A stretch of 64,000 nt of DNA, from contig DBTZ01000060.1 in the NCBI GenBank assembly GCA_002307315.1, positions 82,074-146,073 of the forward strand, read 5' to 3'. Position 1 is the first letter of the stretch. Each line of letters begins with the position of its first letter. The notes beneath the pieces were generated by a model. It was not told the origin of the DNA. It searched no databases and was given only the letters and a program-made list of their open reading frames with translations. The DNA is from Alphaproteobacteria bacterium UBA1303. Lineage in GTDB: Bacteria > Pseudomonadota > Alphaproteobacteria > Micropepsales > Micropepsaceae. Made by a program: the position numbers and the translations under genes. Positions 1 to 8,710 of this stretch are shown piece after piece.

Positions 1-1
1 A

Positions 2-1093
2 TGGGGGCAGATGCGCGAGGTCGAGACTGCGGCCGGTCCCGGCGCGCTGGTCTATAATGCCTATCCCTTGATGCATACCTCCGGCGTGTTCGAGGGGGCC
101 AAGCGCGATTTTCCGGCCAAGCGGCCGGTCATCCTGACCCGCTCGGCCTGGGCCGGCCAGCAGCGCAACAATGCGATCAGTTGGTCCGGCGACATCTCCG
201 GCACCTGGGAAACCTTCCGCCGCCAGATTCCCGCCGGGCTCAATTTCGTCGCCTCCGGCATCCCTTATTGGAACACCGACATCGGCGGCTTCTTCGGCGG
301 CGATCCGGCCGATCCGGCCTACCGCGAGCTGTTCGTGCGCTGGTTCGAATACGGCACCTTCACGCCGATGTTCCGCGTCCACGGCACCAACAAGCCGAAG
401 GAAATGTGGCGGTTCGACAAGGATGCGCAGGACATCCTGATCCGCTACGACCGCTTGCGCTACCAACTTCTGCCCTACATCTATTCGGCCGCCTGGGCGG
501 TAACCAGCCGCGGCTCGACCATGATGCGCCCCTTGGTGTTCGATTTCGCCGCCGACCGCGAGGCGCTCGACGTTCCCGATCAGTACATGTTCGGCCCGGC
601 GCTGATGGTGGCGCCGGTCGCCCGTAAGGGCGCCGACTTCCGCTCGGTCTATCTGCCGGGCGACGGCGACTGGTACGATTTTTGGACCAACGAACGCCGG
701 CACGGCAAGGCCAACATCGACGCCAAGGCGCCGCTCGATACCCTGCCGCTGTTCGTCCGCGCCGGAGCCATTCTGCCGCTCGGGCCGGTGGTGCAGTACG
801 CCGACGAAACGCCGAATGCGCCGCTGGAATTGCGCATCTATCGCGGCGCCGACGGACATTTCGCGCTTTACGACGATGCCGGCAACGGCTTCGGCTACGA
901 GCGCGGCGAGCGGGCCGTGGTCGAGATCGACTGGAACGAAAAGACCGGCGTGCTGTCCTTTGCCAAACGCCAAGGGCACTTCCCCGGCATGAAGCCCAGC
1001 CGGACCTTCAATATCGTCTGGATCGGCGGCAAGGGTGGGACGCGCCGCATCGTCTATGACGGACGGGCGCAAACCGTCAAACCGCCGGCGTGA
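2..1093 (+). CDS. GH31 family alpha-xylosidase/alpha-glucosidase, C-terminal part (5' truncated by window)
   Basis: The reading frame is open from base 2, so the gene starts outside the window; about 363 codons are visible. The protein hydrolyses alpha-linked xylose or glucose residues. Visible GH31 marks are a WSGDISGTW segment, where the Asp is the likely acid/base, and a YWNTDIGGF segment typical of the xylosidase side of the family. These are followed by a beta-sandwich and a DUF5110-like C-terminus. The nucleophile Asp lies upstream of the window. Neighbouring arabinose genes and a secreted mutarotase suggest a hemicellulose side-chain role. Xylose versus glucose specificity cannot be settled from this part. 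A signal peptide, if any, is not visible. Confidence 0.9.
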   Translation, partial: WGQMREVETAAGPGALVYNAYPLMHTSGVFEGAKRDFPAKRPVILTRSAWAGQQRNNAISWSGDISGTWETFRRQIPAGLNFVASGIPYWNTDIGGFFGGDPADPAYRELFVRWFEYGTFTPMFRVHGTNKPKEMWRFDKDAQDILIRYDRLRYQLLPYIYSAAWAVTSRGSTMMRPLVFDFAADREALDVPDQYMFGPALMVAPVARKGADFRSVYLPGDGDWYDFWTNERRHGKANIDAKAPLDTLPLFVRAGAILPLGPVVQYADETPNAPLELRIYRGADGHFALYDDAGNGFGYERGERAVVEIDWNEKTGVLSFAKRQGHFPGMKPSRTFNIVWIGGKGGTRRIVYDGRAQTVKPPA

Positions 1094-1110
1094 TTTTCCG
1101 AGCGGGCATA

Positions 1111-1147
1111 AAAAAGAGCGGCGGGGAAACCCACCGCTCTTTTTTTT
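1111..1147 (+). terminator. Rho-independent terminator after the GH31 gene
   Basis: An 11-bp stem with one mismatch (AGAGCGGCGGG paired to CCCACCGCTCT) around a GAAA loop is followed by a run of T. It starts 17 bases after the GH31 stop codon. Confidence 0.85.
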
Positions 1148-1171
1148 CAGTCCGGTATTATTTCGCCGTCC

Positions 1172-1316
1172 GTGAAAAAGTCCTTCGGCCTAGAGCAACG
1201 AGCGCAAAAGGGAAATCGGTTTTGCGCGTAAAGTTGCGACAAAACAAAGAGCTAGAGCGACGGACTGATTGCGTTTGAACGTCCGTCGCTCTAAAGGCCT
1301 CCGTGTACTTTTTCAC
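1172..1316. repeat. Composite palindromic repeat: one element nested inside another
   Basis: The outer part is an inverted repeat with ends GTGAAAAAGT (1172) and ACTTTTTCAC (ending 1316) and inner arms GGCC/GGCC. Its centre holds a 103-base block (1191-1293) that begins TAGAGC and ends GCTCTA. The block contains two hairpins: GCAAC..GCGCAAAA with TTTTGCGC..GTTGC, and a perfect 12-bp stem AGAGCGACGGAC with GTCCGTCGCTCT. An uninterrupted copy of the outer part lies at 49772-49815. No protein is encoded. Confidence 0.8.
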
Positions 1317-1322
1317 AGACAA

Positions 1323-2480
1323 TTATTTCTCGACGCCGAACACGAACACGGTGTGGGTCTTATAGACCTGCCCGGGCCTCAGTTCGGTCGAGGGAAAGTT
1401 CGGCTGGTTGGGCGAATCCGGATAGTGCTGGGTTTCCAGGCAGAAACCGGTGCGATGCTTGAACACCGTACCGACGCCCGCCGGTTTGCCGTCGAGGAAA
1501 TTGCCGGCATAGAACTGCACGCCGGGCTCGACGGTCCGCACTTCCAAGGTGCGGCCGGATTTGGGTTCGACCACCTTGGCGGCGAGGATTTCCTCGCCCG
1601 GCTTGGGCTGATTGAGCACCCAGTTGTGATCGTAGCCGCCGGCCAATTTAAGCTGTTCGTCGTCGGCGCCGATGCGATCGCCGATGGCGGTGGCTTTGCG
1701 GAAGTCGAACGGCGTGCCGGTAACGTCTTTCAAGTCGCCGGTGGGGATCAACCGTTTGTCGACCGGGGTGATCTTGTCGGCATTGATCGTCATCAGATGA
1801 TCGAGGATCGGCGTGTCGGTGTCGCCGGTCAGATTGAAATAGCTGTGGTTGGTCAGGTTGGCGACGGTCGGCTTATCGGTAGTCGCCTCGTAGTCGATGC
1901 TGAGCGCGTTGTCGTTGCGCAATTGATAGGTGACATGGACGGTCAGCGCACCGGGGAAGCCCATTTCGCCGTCGGCACTGACATAGGTCAGCTTGAGGCC
2001 GGGGCCGTTCTTGTCTTCATACGGCTTGGCCTGCCAAACCACCTTGTCGAACCCCTTAGGTCCGCCATGCAGGGTGTTGGTACCGTCGTTCTGCGGCAGC
2101 TTGTAGGTCTGGCCGTCGATGACGATGGTGCCGTTGGCGAGGCGGTTGCCGTAGCGGCCGATCAGCGCACCGAAATACGGCACGCCCTTCTGGTAGGGCT
2201 CGATACGGTCGAAGCCGAGCACGATATTGGCAAGCTTACCGGCCTTGTCGGGCGTCTTCAGCGACACGATGGTGCCGCCATAGGTCGCAATGCGCGCCTC
2301 CAGACCGTTTTTGTTGGTCAACGTATAAATCTGCACTTTTTCCCCTTTCACGGTCGTCCCAAACGGAGCCTTCTTGACGTGCGAGACCTTGGCGGCCTCG
2401 GCCGGTGTCGCCAAGCCCGTCGCCAACGCTGCAAGCGCAAGCCCGGCGAGGCCGGCGCGCAAAACCAGTGTCCCTGACAT
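1323..2480 (-). CDS. galM: Exported aldose 1-epimerase (galactose mutarotase)
   Basis: 385 residues. It interconverts alpha and beta anomers of aldoses. A Sec signal peptide (residues 1-29, ending ATPAEAA) places it in the periplasm. Family marks are the NHSYFNL segment with the catalytic His, GRYGNR near the start of the fold, and a late LETQHYPDSPNQPNF segment with the catalytic Glu. The length is normal for the family plus a leader. It is divergent from araA and convergent with the GH31 gene. Its 3' end lies 6 bases from a composite repeat. Together with the GH31 and GH3 enzymes it suggests that sugars are released and equilibrated outside the cytoplasm. The function call is firm; the preferred sugar is unknown. 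Confidence 0.93.
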   Translation of the reverse strand: MSGTLVLRAGLAGLALAALATGLATPAEAAKVSHVKKAPFGTTVKGEKVQIYTLTNKNGLEARIATYGGTIVSLKTPDKAGKLANIVLGFDRIEPYQKGVPYFGALIGRYGNRLANGTIVIDGQTYKLPQNDGTNTLHGGPKGFDKVVWQAKPYEDKNGPGLKLTYVSADGEMGFPGALTVHVTYQLRNDNALSIDYEATTDKPTVANLTNHSYFNLTGDTDTPILDHLMTINADKITPVDKRLIPTGDLKDVTGTPFDFRKATAIGDRIGADDEQLKLAGGYDHNWVLNQPKPGEEILAAKVVEPKSGRTLEVRTVEPGVQFYAGNFLDGKPAGVGTVFKHRTGFCLETQHYPDSPNQPNFPSTELRPGQVYKTHTVFVFGVEK

Positions 2481-2811
2481 TTCAGCCTATCCTTTATTTT
2501 TGTTCCAACGCTTTGTTCCAAAGCGATCAGGGCGGAGGATATGTCGGACAATTCGAAATGGAAACCCGGCTACGGCCCGTTTTTTCGTGCCCCGCCGCGG
2601 CGCACGGAAGGGTTGCCGGCCGCATGAGGATGGGTTGAAGGCAGACCCGATTTCTCAACCGGAATAGCGTTGCCGCCACCGCCAATAACTCATACAAATT
2701 GACAGCCCTGGGACGGCTTTCTAAAATCCTCGACCAATTGATAGACTGGCACCGACGGTCATCCGCCGCGGCGGCCATTTCGGCAACGACCTTGAGGAAG
2801 CAGCACGCATC
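2481..2811 (+). promoter_or_regulatory. Divergent galM/araA control region with a sigma70-type promoter
   Basis: No gene is seen in these 331 bases. TTGACA (2699-2704) and TAAAAT (2722-2727) are spaced by 17 bases, a good sigma70-type promoter facing araA, with transcription expected to start near 2734. Just downstream is TGATAG (2739-2744), which resembles one half of the palindrome upstream of the MFS gene (11112). The right half is not conserved, so an operator here is only a suggestion. Confidence 0.55.
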
Positions 2812-4323
2812 ATGAAAGCTTTAGCGAATTACGAAATCTGGTTTGTCACCGGCAGTCAGCATCTCTACGGGCCTAAGACGTTGGAACAGGTCGCCGCCGA
2901 TTCCAAGGAAATCGCGGCAACCCTCGACGCATCCGCCGCCATTCCGGTCAAGGTGGTGTTCAAACCGGTGATGGTGTCGCCCGACTCGATCACCGAGCTG
3001 ATGCTGGCGGCCAACACCACGCCGGCTTGCGTCGGCATCGTCACTTGGTGCCACACCTTCTCGCCGTCGAAAATGTGGATCAACGGGCTAAAGCAACTGG
3101 TCAAGCCGGCAGTACAACTGCACACCCAGTACAACCGCGACATCCCGTGGGCGGATATCGACATGGATTTCATGAACCTCAATCAGGCCGCCCACGGCGA
3201 CCGCGAGCACGGGTTCATCTGGACCCGTCTGCGCAAGGATCGCAAGGTGGTGGTCGGCCATTGGAAGGAAGCCAAGGTTCAGGAAAAGATCGGCGCCTTT
3301 GCTCGCGCCGCCACCGCCTGGGCCGACTGGCAGGGCGCCCGGTTCGTCCGCTTCGGCGACAACATGCGCGAAGTGGCGGTGACCGACGGCGACAAGGTTT
3401 CCGCCCAGTACAAGCTCGGCTTTGCGGTCAATTATTATGCCGTCGGCGATCTGGTCAAACGGATCGATGCGGTGAGCGAGAAAGAGATCGACGATCTGAT
3501 CGCCCAGTACGAAGCCGCCTACGTTATGGCCGCCGATGTGAAGAAGGGCGGCGCCAAATACGCTTCGGTGCGCGATGCCGCCAAGATCGAAGCCGGCCTT
3601 AGCGCCTTCCTGAAAGAGGTGGGTGCCAAGGGCTACACCAACACCTTCGAAGATCTCTACGGCATGAAGCAACTGCCCGGCATCGGTTCGCAACGACTGA
3701 TGGCCGAGGGCTACGGCTTCGGCGCCGAAGGCGACTGGAAAACCGCCGCCCTGGTGCGCGCGGTCAAGGTGATGGGAACCGGGCTTCAGGGCGGCACCTC
3801 GTTCATGGAGGACTACACCTACCACCTCGATCCGGCGAACACCCTCAATCTCGCCGCCCACATGCTGGAGGTCTGCCCGTCGATCGCGGCGGCCAAACCG
3901 AAGCTGGAAGTGCATCCCCTCGGCATCGGCGGCAAGGAAGACCCGGCCCGGCTGGTATTCGACGCCGCGGCCGGCCCCGCCACCGCCGCCTCGCTGATCG
4001 ACATGGGCAACCGTTTCCGCCTGATCGTCGACGAAGTGGACGTGATCAAGCCCCCCCATCCGATGCCCAAACTGCCGGTCGCCCAGGCGATGTGGAAGGC
4101 GCGGCCGGATTTCGAAACTGCCTGCACGGCGTGGATATTGGCCGGCGGCGCCCATCATTCGGCGTTCAGCTTGTCGGTCACCACCGAGATGCTGGAAGAT
4201 TTCGCCACCATCGCCGGCATCGAATTCCTGCCGATCGACGCCGACACCAAGATCCGCGACTTCAAGCAAACCTTGCGGACCAACGAAGTCTATTATGCGC
4301 TCAACAAGGGATGGGCGATCTAA
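2812..4323 (+). CDS. araA: L-arabinose isomerase
   Basis: 503 residues, about the size of the E. coli enzyme. It converts L-arabinose to L-ribulose in the cytoplasm. The residues known to bind the metal and act in catalysis fall at the expected places: Glu306 (in FGAEGDW), Glu333 (in SFMEDYTY), His350 (in LAAHMLEVCP) and the late GGAHHSAF pair (448/449). The start is preceded by a GAGG-type ribosome site. First gene of araA-araB-araD-symporter. A repeat and a weak terminator-like stem separate it from araB. Confidence 0.97.
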   Translation: MKALANYEIWFVTGSQHLYGPKTLEQVAADSKEIAATLDASAAIPVKVVFKPVMVSPDSITELMLAANTTPACVGIVTWCHTFSPSKMWINGLKQLVKPAVQLHTQYNRDIPWADIDMDFMNLNQAAHGDREHGFIWTRLRKDRKVVVGHWKEAKVQEKIGAFARAATAWADWQGARFVRFGDNMREVAVTDGDKVSAQYKLGFAVNYYAVGDLVKRIDAVSEKEIDDLIAQYEAAYVMAADVKKGGAKYASVRDAAKIEAGLSAFLKEVGAKGYTNTFEDLYGMKQLPGIGSQRLMAEGYGFGAEGDWKTAALVRAVKVMGTGLQGGTSFMEDYTYHLDPANTLNLAAHMLEVCPSIAAAKPKLEVHPLGIGGKEDPARLVFDAAAGPATAASLIDMGNRFRLIVDEVDVIKPPHPMPKLPVAQAMWKARPDFETACTAWILAGGAHHSAFSLSVTTEMLEDFATIAGIEFLPIDADTKIRDFKQTLRTNEVYYALNKGWAI

Positions 4324-4353
4324 ACCGCATCGGGACCGCGTGAGGCGGTTTTT
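4323..4353 (+). terminator. Weak terminator-like stem after araA
   Basis: ACCGC and GCGGT arms flank a 15-base loop and are followed by TTTTC. The short stem and long loop suggest only partial termination, which could lower araB expression relative to araA. Confidence 0.35.
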
Positions 4354-4375
4354 CAGGCAAATTTTACGAAACGGA

Positions 4376-4434
4376 ATTTTGAGCATGATCCGGAAAATCG
4401 AATATCGGTTTTCGAAACGGATCATGCTCAAAAT
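4376..4434. repeat. Palindromic intergenic repeat between araA and araB
   Basis: A perfect 16-bp inverted repeat, ATTTTGAGCATGATCC paired to GGATCATGCTCAAAAT, flanks 27 bases that contain ATCGGTTTTCG. It resembles the GAGCATGATCC/GGATCATGCTC palindromes scattered between genes in many alphaproteobacteria. It is of a different type from the TAGAGC repeats elsewhere in this window. Confidence 0.75.
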
Positions 4435-4449
4435 CGAATAGGGCTGAAC

Positions 4450-6126
4450 ATGAACGCCAAATACGCAATCGGTCTCGATTACGGGACAAACTCCGTCCGC
4501 GCTCTGGTCGTCGACGTCGCCGACGGTCACGAGTTGGCCGCCGCCGTCTGGATCTACGAACACGGCAACCAGGGCGTCGTGCTGGGGCACGATCCCAATC
4601 TCGCCCGTCAGCATCCGGCCGATTATTTGGTCGGCGCCGAGGTTACCATCAAGGATGCGCTGGCCATCGCGCATAAACGGGTGCCCGGCTTCGCCCCCGA
4701 TCAGGTCATCGGCATCGGCGTCGACACCACCGGCTCGACCCCCATGCCAGTCGATACCGACGGCGTGCCGCTGTGCTTCCAGGAGAAGTTCGCCGACAAT
4801 CCGGCGGCGCTCGCCTGGCTGTGGAAGGACCACACCGGCTATCGGGAAGCGGCCGAGATTACCCAACTGGCGTCGGAAATTCGCCCCCAATATCTTGCCA
4901 AGATCGGCGGCACCTATTCGTCGGAATGGTTCTATTCGAAGATCCTGCATTGTCTGCGCACCGCGCCGGAGGTGTTCGATGCGGCCTATTCCTGGATCGA
5001 ACTGTCGGACTTCGTGCCGGCGGCAATGACCGGAACCCTGCATCCCGACACCTTCGTCGCCGGCATCTGCGCCGCCGGCCATAAGGCCATGTATAGCAAG
5101 GATTGGGGCGGCTACCCGGACAAGGAATTTCTGTCCAAGCTCGATGCCAAACTGGGTGCGCTGCTCGGACGGCTGACGCCGCGCGTGAAAGCGGTGGATT
5201 CGGCGGTCGGCGGCCTGTCCAAGGACTGGGCCGGAAAAACCGGCCTGAAGGAAGGCATTCCGGTGGCGGTCGGCGCCTTCGATTGCCATTTGGGCGCCAT
5301 CGGCGCCGGGGTGAAGCCGGGGGTGCTGGTCAAGATCATCGGCACCTCGACCTGCGATATCACCGTCAAGGTCAACACCGACAAGCTGGCCGACGTGCCG
5401 GGCGTATGCGGCGTCGTCGACGGGTCGGTACTGCCCGGCTATTTCGGCTTAGAGGCCGGCCAATCGGCGGTGGGCGACATCTTCAATTGGTTCGTCAGCT
5501 ACATTCAGCCCGGCGGCGAGCAGAAACTGTCGCATGTCGAACTGACTAACGATGCCGACAAGCTGAAGCCGGGCGAAAGCGGCCTGATGGCGCTCGATTG
5601 GAACAACGGCAATCGCACCGTGCTGGTCGATCAGCGCCTGACCGGGCTTCTCGTCGGCCACACCCTCTACACCACGCCGGCGGAAATCTACCGCGCGCTG
5701 GTGGAGGCGACCGCCTTCGGCGCCTTGACCATCATCAACCGGTTCGAGGAATACGGCGTCAAGATCGACGAAGTGATCAACTGCGGCGGCATCGCCGAAA
5801 AGAACGCTTTCGTCATGCAGCTTTATGCCGACGTGACCGGGCGGCCGATGAAAATATCGCGCTCGGCCCAGACCCCGGCCCTCGGCTCCGCCATCGCGGC
5901 GGCGGTGGTGGCGAAGGCCCATCCCGACTTCGCCACGGCCATTGCGGCGATGACCGGGCTTAAGGACAAGGTCTATCAGCCCGACCCGGAAGCGCACGCC
6001 GTGTACAAGGAACTGTACAAAATCTATTCTACCCTGCACGACGCCTTCGGCACCAAAGCGTGGCAGGGCAGCCTGTACGGTGTGATGAAGACGTTGATGG
6101 ACATCCGCGACAAGGTACGGAAATAA
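4450..6126 (+). CDS. araB: Ribulokinase
   Basis: 558 residues, FGGY carbohydrate kinase family. It phosphorylates L-ribulose to L-ribulose 5-phosphate with ATP. The N-terminal ATPase segment GLDYGTNSVRALVVD and the TTGSTPMPVD segment are typical. A second ATP-binding lobe contains IIGTSTCD and the FGGY-like INCGGIAEKN region. The length matches AraB (about 560) rather than the shorter xylulokinases. The stop codon overlaps the araD start by one base, so the two genes are translationally coupled. Confidence 0.96.
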   Translation: MNAKYAIGLDYGTNSVRALVVDVADGHELAAAVWIYEHGNQGVVLGHDPNLARQHPADYLVGAEVTIKDALAIAHKRVPGFAPDQVIGIGVDTTGSTPMPVDTDGVPLCFQEKFADNPAALAWLWKDHTGYREAAEITQLASEIRPQYLAKIGGTYSSEWFYSKILHCLRTAPEVFDAAYSWIELSDFVPAAMTGTLHPDTFVAGICAAGHKAMYSKDWGGYPDKEFLSKLDAKLGALLGRLTPRVKAVDSAVGGLSKDWAGKTGLKEGIPVAVGAFDCHLGAIGAGVKPGVLVKIIGTSTCDITVKVNTDKLADVPGVCGVVDGSVLPGYFGLEAGQSAVGDIFNWFVSYIQPGGEQKLSHVELTNDADKLKPGESGLMALDWNNGNRTVLVDQRLTGLLVGHTLYTTPAEIYRALVEATAFGALTIINRFEEYGVKIDEVINCGGIAEKNAFVMQLYADVTGRPMKISRSAQTPALGSAIAAAVVAKAHPDFATAIAAMTGLKDKVYQPDPEAHAVYKELYKIYSTLHDAFGTKAWQGSLYGVMKTLMDIRDKVRK

Positions 6127-6818
6127 TGCTGGAACAACTGAAAGCGGATGTTTGCCAGGCCAATCTCGATCTGGTGAAGGAAGGTCTGGTGATCCAGACC
6201 TGGGGCAACGTCAGCGGTATCGACCGCAAAAATGGGCTGGTGGTCATCAAGCCGTCGGGGGTGTCCTACGACGGCATGAAGCCCGAGCACATGGTGGTGG
6301 TATCGCTAAAAACCGGCGAAACGGTCGAAGGCGATCTTCGCCCCAGTTCCGATACCCCCACCCACCTGGTGCTTTATCGCGCCTTTGCCGGCGTCGGCGG
6401 CATCGTCCATACCCACAGCCTGTATGCCACCGCCTGGGCGCAGGCGAAGAAAGCCATCCCGGCGCTCGGCACCACTCAGGCCGACTACTGGTACGGCGCC
6501 ATTCCCTGCACCCGGTTGATGACCGAGGCGGAAATCGAAGGCGAATACGAAGCCAAGACCGGCGACGTCATCGTCGAGACCTTCGAGGGGATCGATCCGA
6601 TGCAGGTACCGTCGGTGGTAGTGGCCAGCCACGGGCCGTTTGCCTGGGGCAAGGATGCCCACCATGCGGTACACAACGCGGTGGTGATGGAATACGTCGC
6701 AAGGTTGGCGAGCGAAACCTTGCGTATCGCACCGGATATCGGCCCGATGCAAAAAGTGCTGCTCGATAAGCATTTCTTACGTAAACATGGACCGAAAGCC
6801 TATTACGGTCAGAAGTGA
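6126..6818 (+). CDS. araD: L-ribulose-5-phosphate 4-epimerase
   Basis: 230 residues from the ATG that overlaps the araB stop (TAATG). An upstream in-frame ATG at 6060 lies inside araB and is rejected. It converts L-ribulose 5-phosphate to D-xylulose 5-phosphate using a divalent metal, completing the isomerase route. Class II aldolase/AraD fold marks are TWGNVSGID, KPSGVSYDG, SSDTPTHL and the metal-binding HTHS. The length equals that of E. coli AraD (231). Confidence 0.96.
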   Translation: MLEQLKADVCQANLDLVKEGLVIQTWGNVSGIDRKNGLVVIKPSGVSYDGMKPEHMVVVSLKTGETVEGDLRPSSDTPTHLVLYRAFAGVGGIVHTHSLYATAWAQAKKAIPALGTTQADYWYGAIPCTRLMTEAEIEGEYEAKTGDVIVETFEGIDPMQVPSVVVASHGPFAWGKDAHHAVHNAVVMEYVARLASETLRIAPDIGPMQKVLLDKHFLRKHGPKAYYGQK

Positions 6819-6850
6819 TCCGTGATTGAACGAGGGGAAACGTAATCAAC

Positions 6851-8638
6851 ATGATTAAGGAAACCACAAACACCGCAGCAGCGGCGCACGGTTCGGTGTT
6901 CAACGCACTGGACTGGTGGATAATCGCCGCTTTTGCCATCGCCATGGTCGCCGTGGTGCTGATGTCGATGCGCAAAAAGGCCGTATCCGGCAAGGACTAC
7001 TTCCTGTCGGGCAAAGACAGCAACTGGCTGCAGATCGGCACCTCGATCTTCTCGTCCAACATCGGTTCCGAGCACCTCGTCGGCCTCGCCGGCGCCGGTT
7101 TCGCCACCGGCATGGCGATGGCGCATTGGGAGATGCAAGGCTGGATCATCCTGGTCTTGGGCTGGGTATTCGTACCGCTCTACGACCGGATGAAGGTCTT
7201 CACCATGCCGGAATTCCTCGAACTGCGCTTCTCGCGCGGCTCAAGGAGCATCCTCAGCGTGCTCACCGTCGCCAGCTTGGTGCTGACCAAGATCGCCGCC
7301 ACCATCTATGCCGGCGACGTCGTCGTGCGCACGCTGCTCGGCGTCGATAGCGTCAACATGTTCGGCCACCAGGTGGACATCTTCTGGGTGATCGCGTTGG
7401 GGCTGGCCTTCACTACCGGCCTCTACACCGTGCTCGGCGGGCTTCGCGTCATCATGTATACGGCGGTGTTGCAGACCCCGGTGCTGATCTTCGGCTCGGT
7501 CGCCATTCTGGTCATCGGCCTGCAGGAACTCGGCGGCGGCAGCCTGCTCGCCGGTTGGACCGCGATGGTCCATGCCGCCGGCAGCAACATTCATCTGATG
7601 CGCCCGGCGAACGATCCCGAATGGTCGTGGCTGGCGGTGATCCCCGGCTCGATGATCATCGGCTTCTGGTACTGGTGTACCGACCAATACATCGTCCAAC
7701 GCGTGCTCGCCGGCCAGAACCAGACCGAGGGCCGCAGGGGCGCCATCCTCGGTGGCGCCTTGAAGCTCACGCCGGTGTTCATTTTCCTCATCCCCGGCAT
7801 GATCGCCTTCGCCCTCAACAGCATGCCGGCCAGCGGCTTCCATACCTCGGGCGACGCCGCCTATACTTCGCTGGTCGGTCAAATCCTGCCCCACGGCATC
7901 CGCGGCTTCGTCGCCTGCGGCATGATCGTGGCGCTGATGGCTTCGCTGGGTTCCAAGTTCAATGCCTCGGCGACGCTGTTCACCATGGACTTCTACCGCT
8001 ATTGGCGGCCGAAGGCTTCGGGGATCGAAGAAGTGATCACCGGGCGCATCGCCACCGCGGCGATCGTGGTGCTCGGCATTCTTTGGGTGCTGGTGATCAA
8101 GAGCCTGCACTCCAACTTGTACGAATATTTGCAGAACGTGCAGAGCTACCTGTCGCCGGCCATCGTGGTGTTGTTCGGCCTCGGCGTATTCTGGAAACGC
8201 GCCACCGCGCCGGCGGCGTTTTGGGCCTTCCTGGTCGGCGTAGTGGGCGGCTTTGCGCGCCTCGCCGCCGACATCGTCATGAAGGACCACAAGGTCTATG
8301 TCGCCGACCTTAAGCAGCAATTGTTCCACCACGTCATCAACCACGATCAGTACATCGCGGCGCTGGCGCCCTTGAAGGCGCAGTACGGCGTAATCTTCGA
8401 CTTGTGGAACGTCCATTGGCTGTTCTTCTGCCAATCGTTGCTGCTTTTGACCGGCGCGCTGATGGTTGTCATCAGCTTGCTGACCAAAGCGCCGGATGCT
8501 TCCAAGCTGAAGTATTCCTGGTACGGCGCGACGCCCGAAGAGAAGGCCGTCACCCGCGCCAGTTGGAACGCTATCGATGTCATCGCCAGCATTCTGGTCG
8601 TCGTAGCGGTCGTCGCGTTCTATTGGTTCTTCTGGTAA
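6851..8638 (+). CDS. SSS-family sodium/sugar symporter
   Basis: 595 residues, sodium:solute symporter family of the SGLT type, with around 14 predicted membrane helices, the first at LDWWIIAAFAIAMVAV. Family marks include the YFLSGKDSNW segment, SIFSSNIGSEHLVGLAG, and WYWCTDQYIVQRVLAG in the sugar-binding half. It lies 32 bases after araD in the same direction, so L-arabinose is the likely substrate; galactose or glucose cannot be excluded. A strong terminator follows. Confidence 0.9.
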   Translation: MIKETTNTAAAAHGSVFNALDWWIIAAFAIAMVAVVLMSMRKKAVSGKDYFLSGKDSNWLQIGTSIFSSNIGSEHLVGLAGAGFATGMAMAHWEMQGWIILVLGWVFVPLYDRMKVFTMPEFLELRFSRGSRSILSVLTVASLVLTKIAATIYAGDVVVRTLLGVDSVNMFGHQVDIFWVIALGLAFTTGLYTVLGGLRVIMYTAVLQTPVLIFGSVAILVIGLQELGGGSLLAGWTAMVHAAGSNIHLMRPANDPEWSWLAVIPGSMIIGFWYWCTDQYIVQRVLAGQNQTEGRRGAILGGALKLTPVFIFLIPGMIAFALNSMPASGFHTSGDAAYTSLVGQILPHGIRGFVACGMIVALMASLGSKFNASATLFTMDFYRYWRPKASGIEEVITGRIATAAIVVLGILWVLVIKSLHSNLYEYLQNVQSYLSPAIVVLFGLGVFWKRATAPAAFWAFLVGVVGGFARLAADIVMKDHKVYVADLKQQLFHHVINHDQYIAALAPLKAQYGVIFDLWNVHWLFFCQSLLLLTGALMVVISLLTKAPDASKLKYSWYGATPEEKAVTRASWNAIDVIASILVVVAVVAFYWFFW

Positions 8639-8652
8639 GCGATCGTTTGACG

Positions 8653-8695
8653 AAAAAAAAAGCGGCGGCCGCATCAGCGGCCGCCGTTTTTTTTT
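8653..8695 (+). terminator. Strong terminator closing the ara operon
   Basis: Stem GCGGCGGCCGC paired to GCGGCCGCCG around an ATCA loop. A tract of A precedes it and a run of about nine T follows, so it can work in both directions between two convergent genes. Confidence 0.9.
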
Positions 8696-8710
8696 GCTTC
8701 GTCCTATCCG

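Noticed and set aside
1269..2477. 402-codon open frame opposite galM
   Set aside because: It mirrors the mutarotase gene and its start lies in the repeat; no homology is visible.
2527..2778. 83-codon open frame between galM and araA
   Set aside because: It covers the araA promoter on the opposite strand and lacks a ribosome site or a recognisable pattern.
3088..5289. 733-codon open frame on the minus strand across araA and araB
   Set aside because: It is antisense to two clear genes, has low-complexity Gly/Arg/Asp composition typical of GC-rich shadow frames, and has no recognisable domain.
7241..8674. 477-codon open frame opposite the SSS symporter
   Set aside because: A shadow rich in Asp, His, Gln and Arg, and it runs through the terminator.
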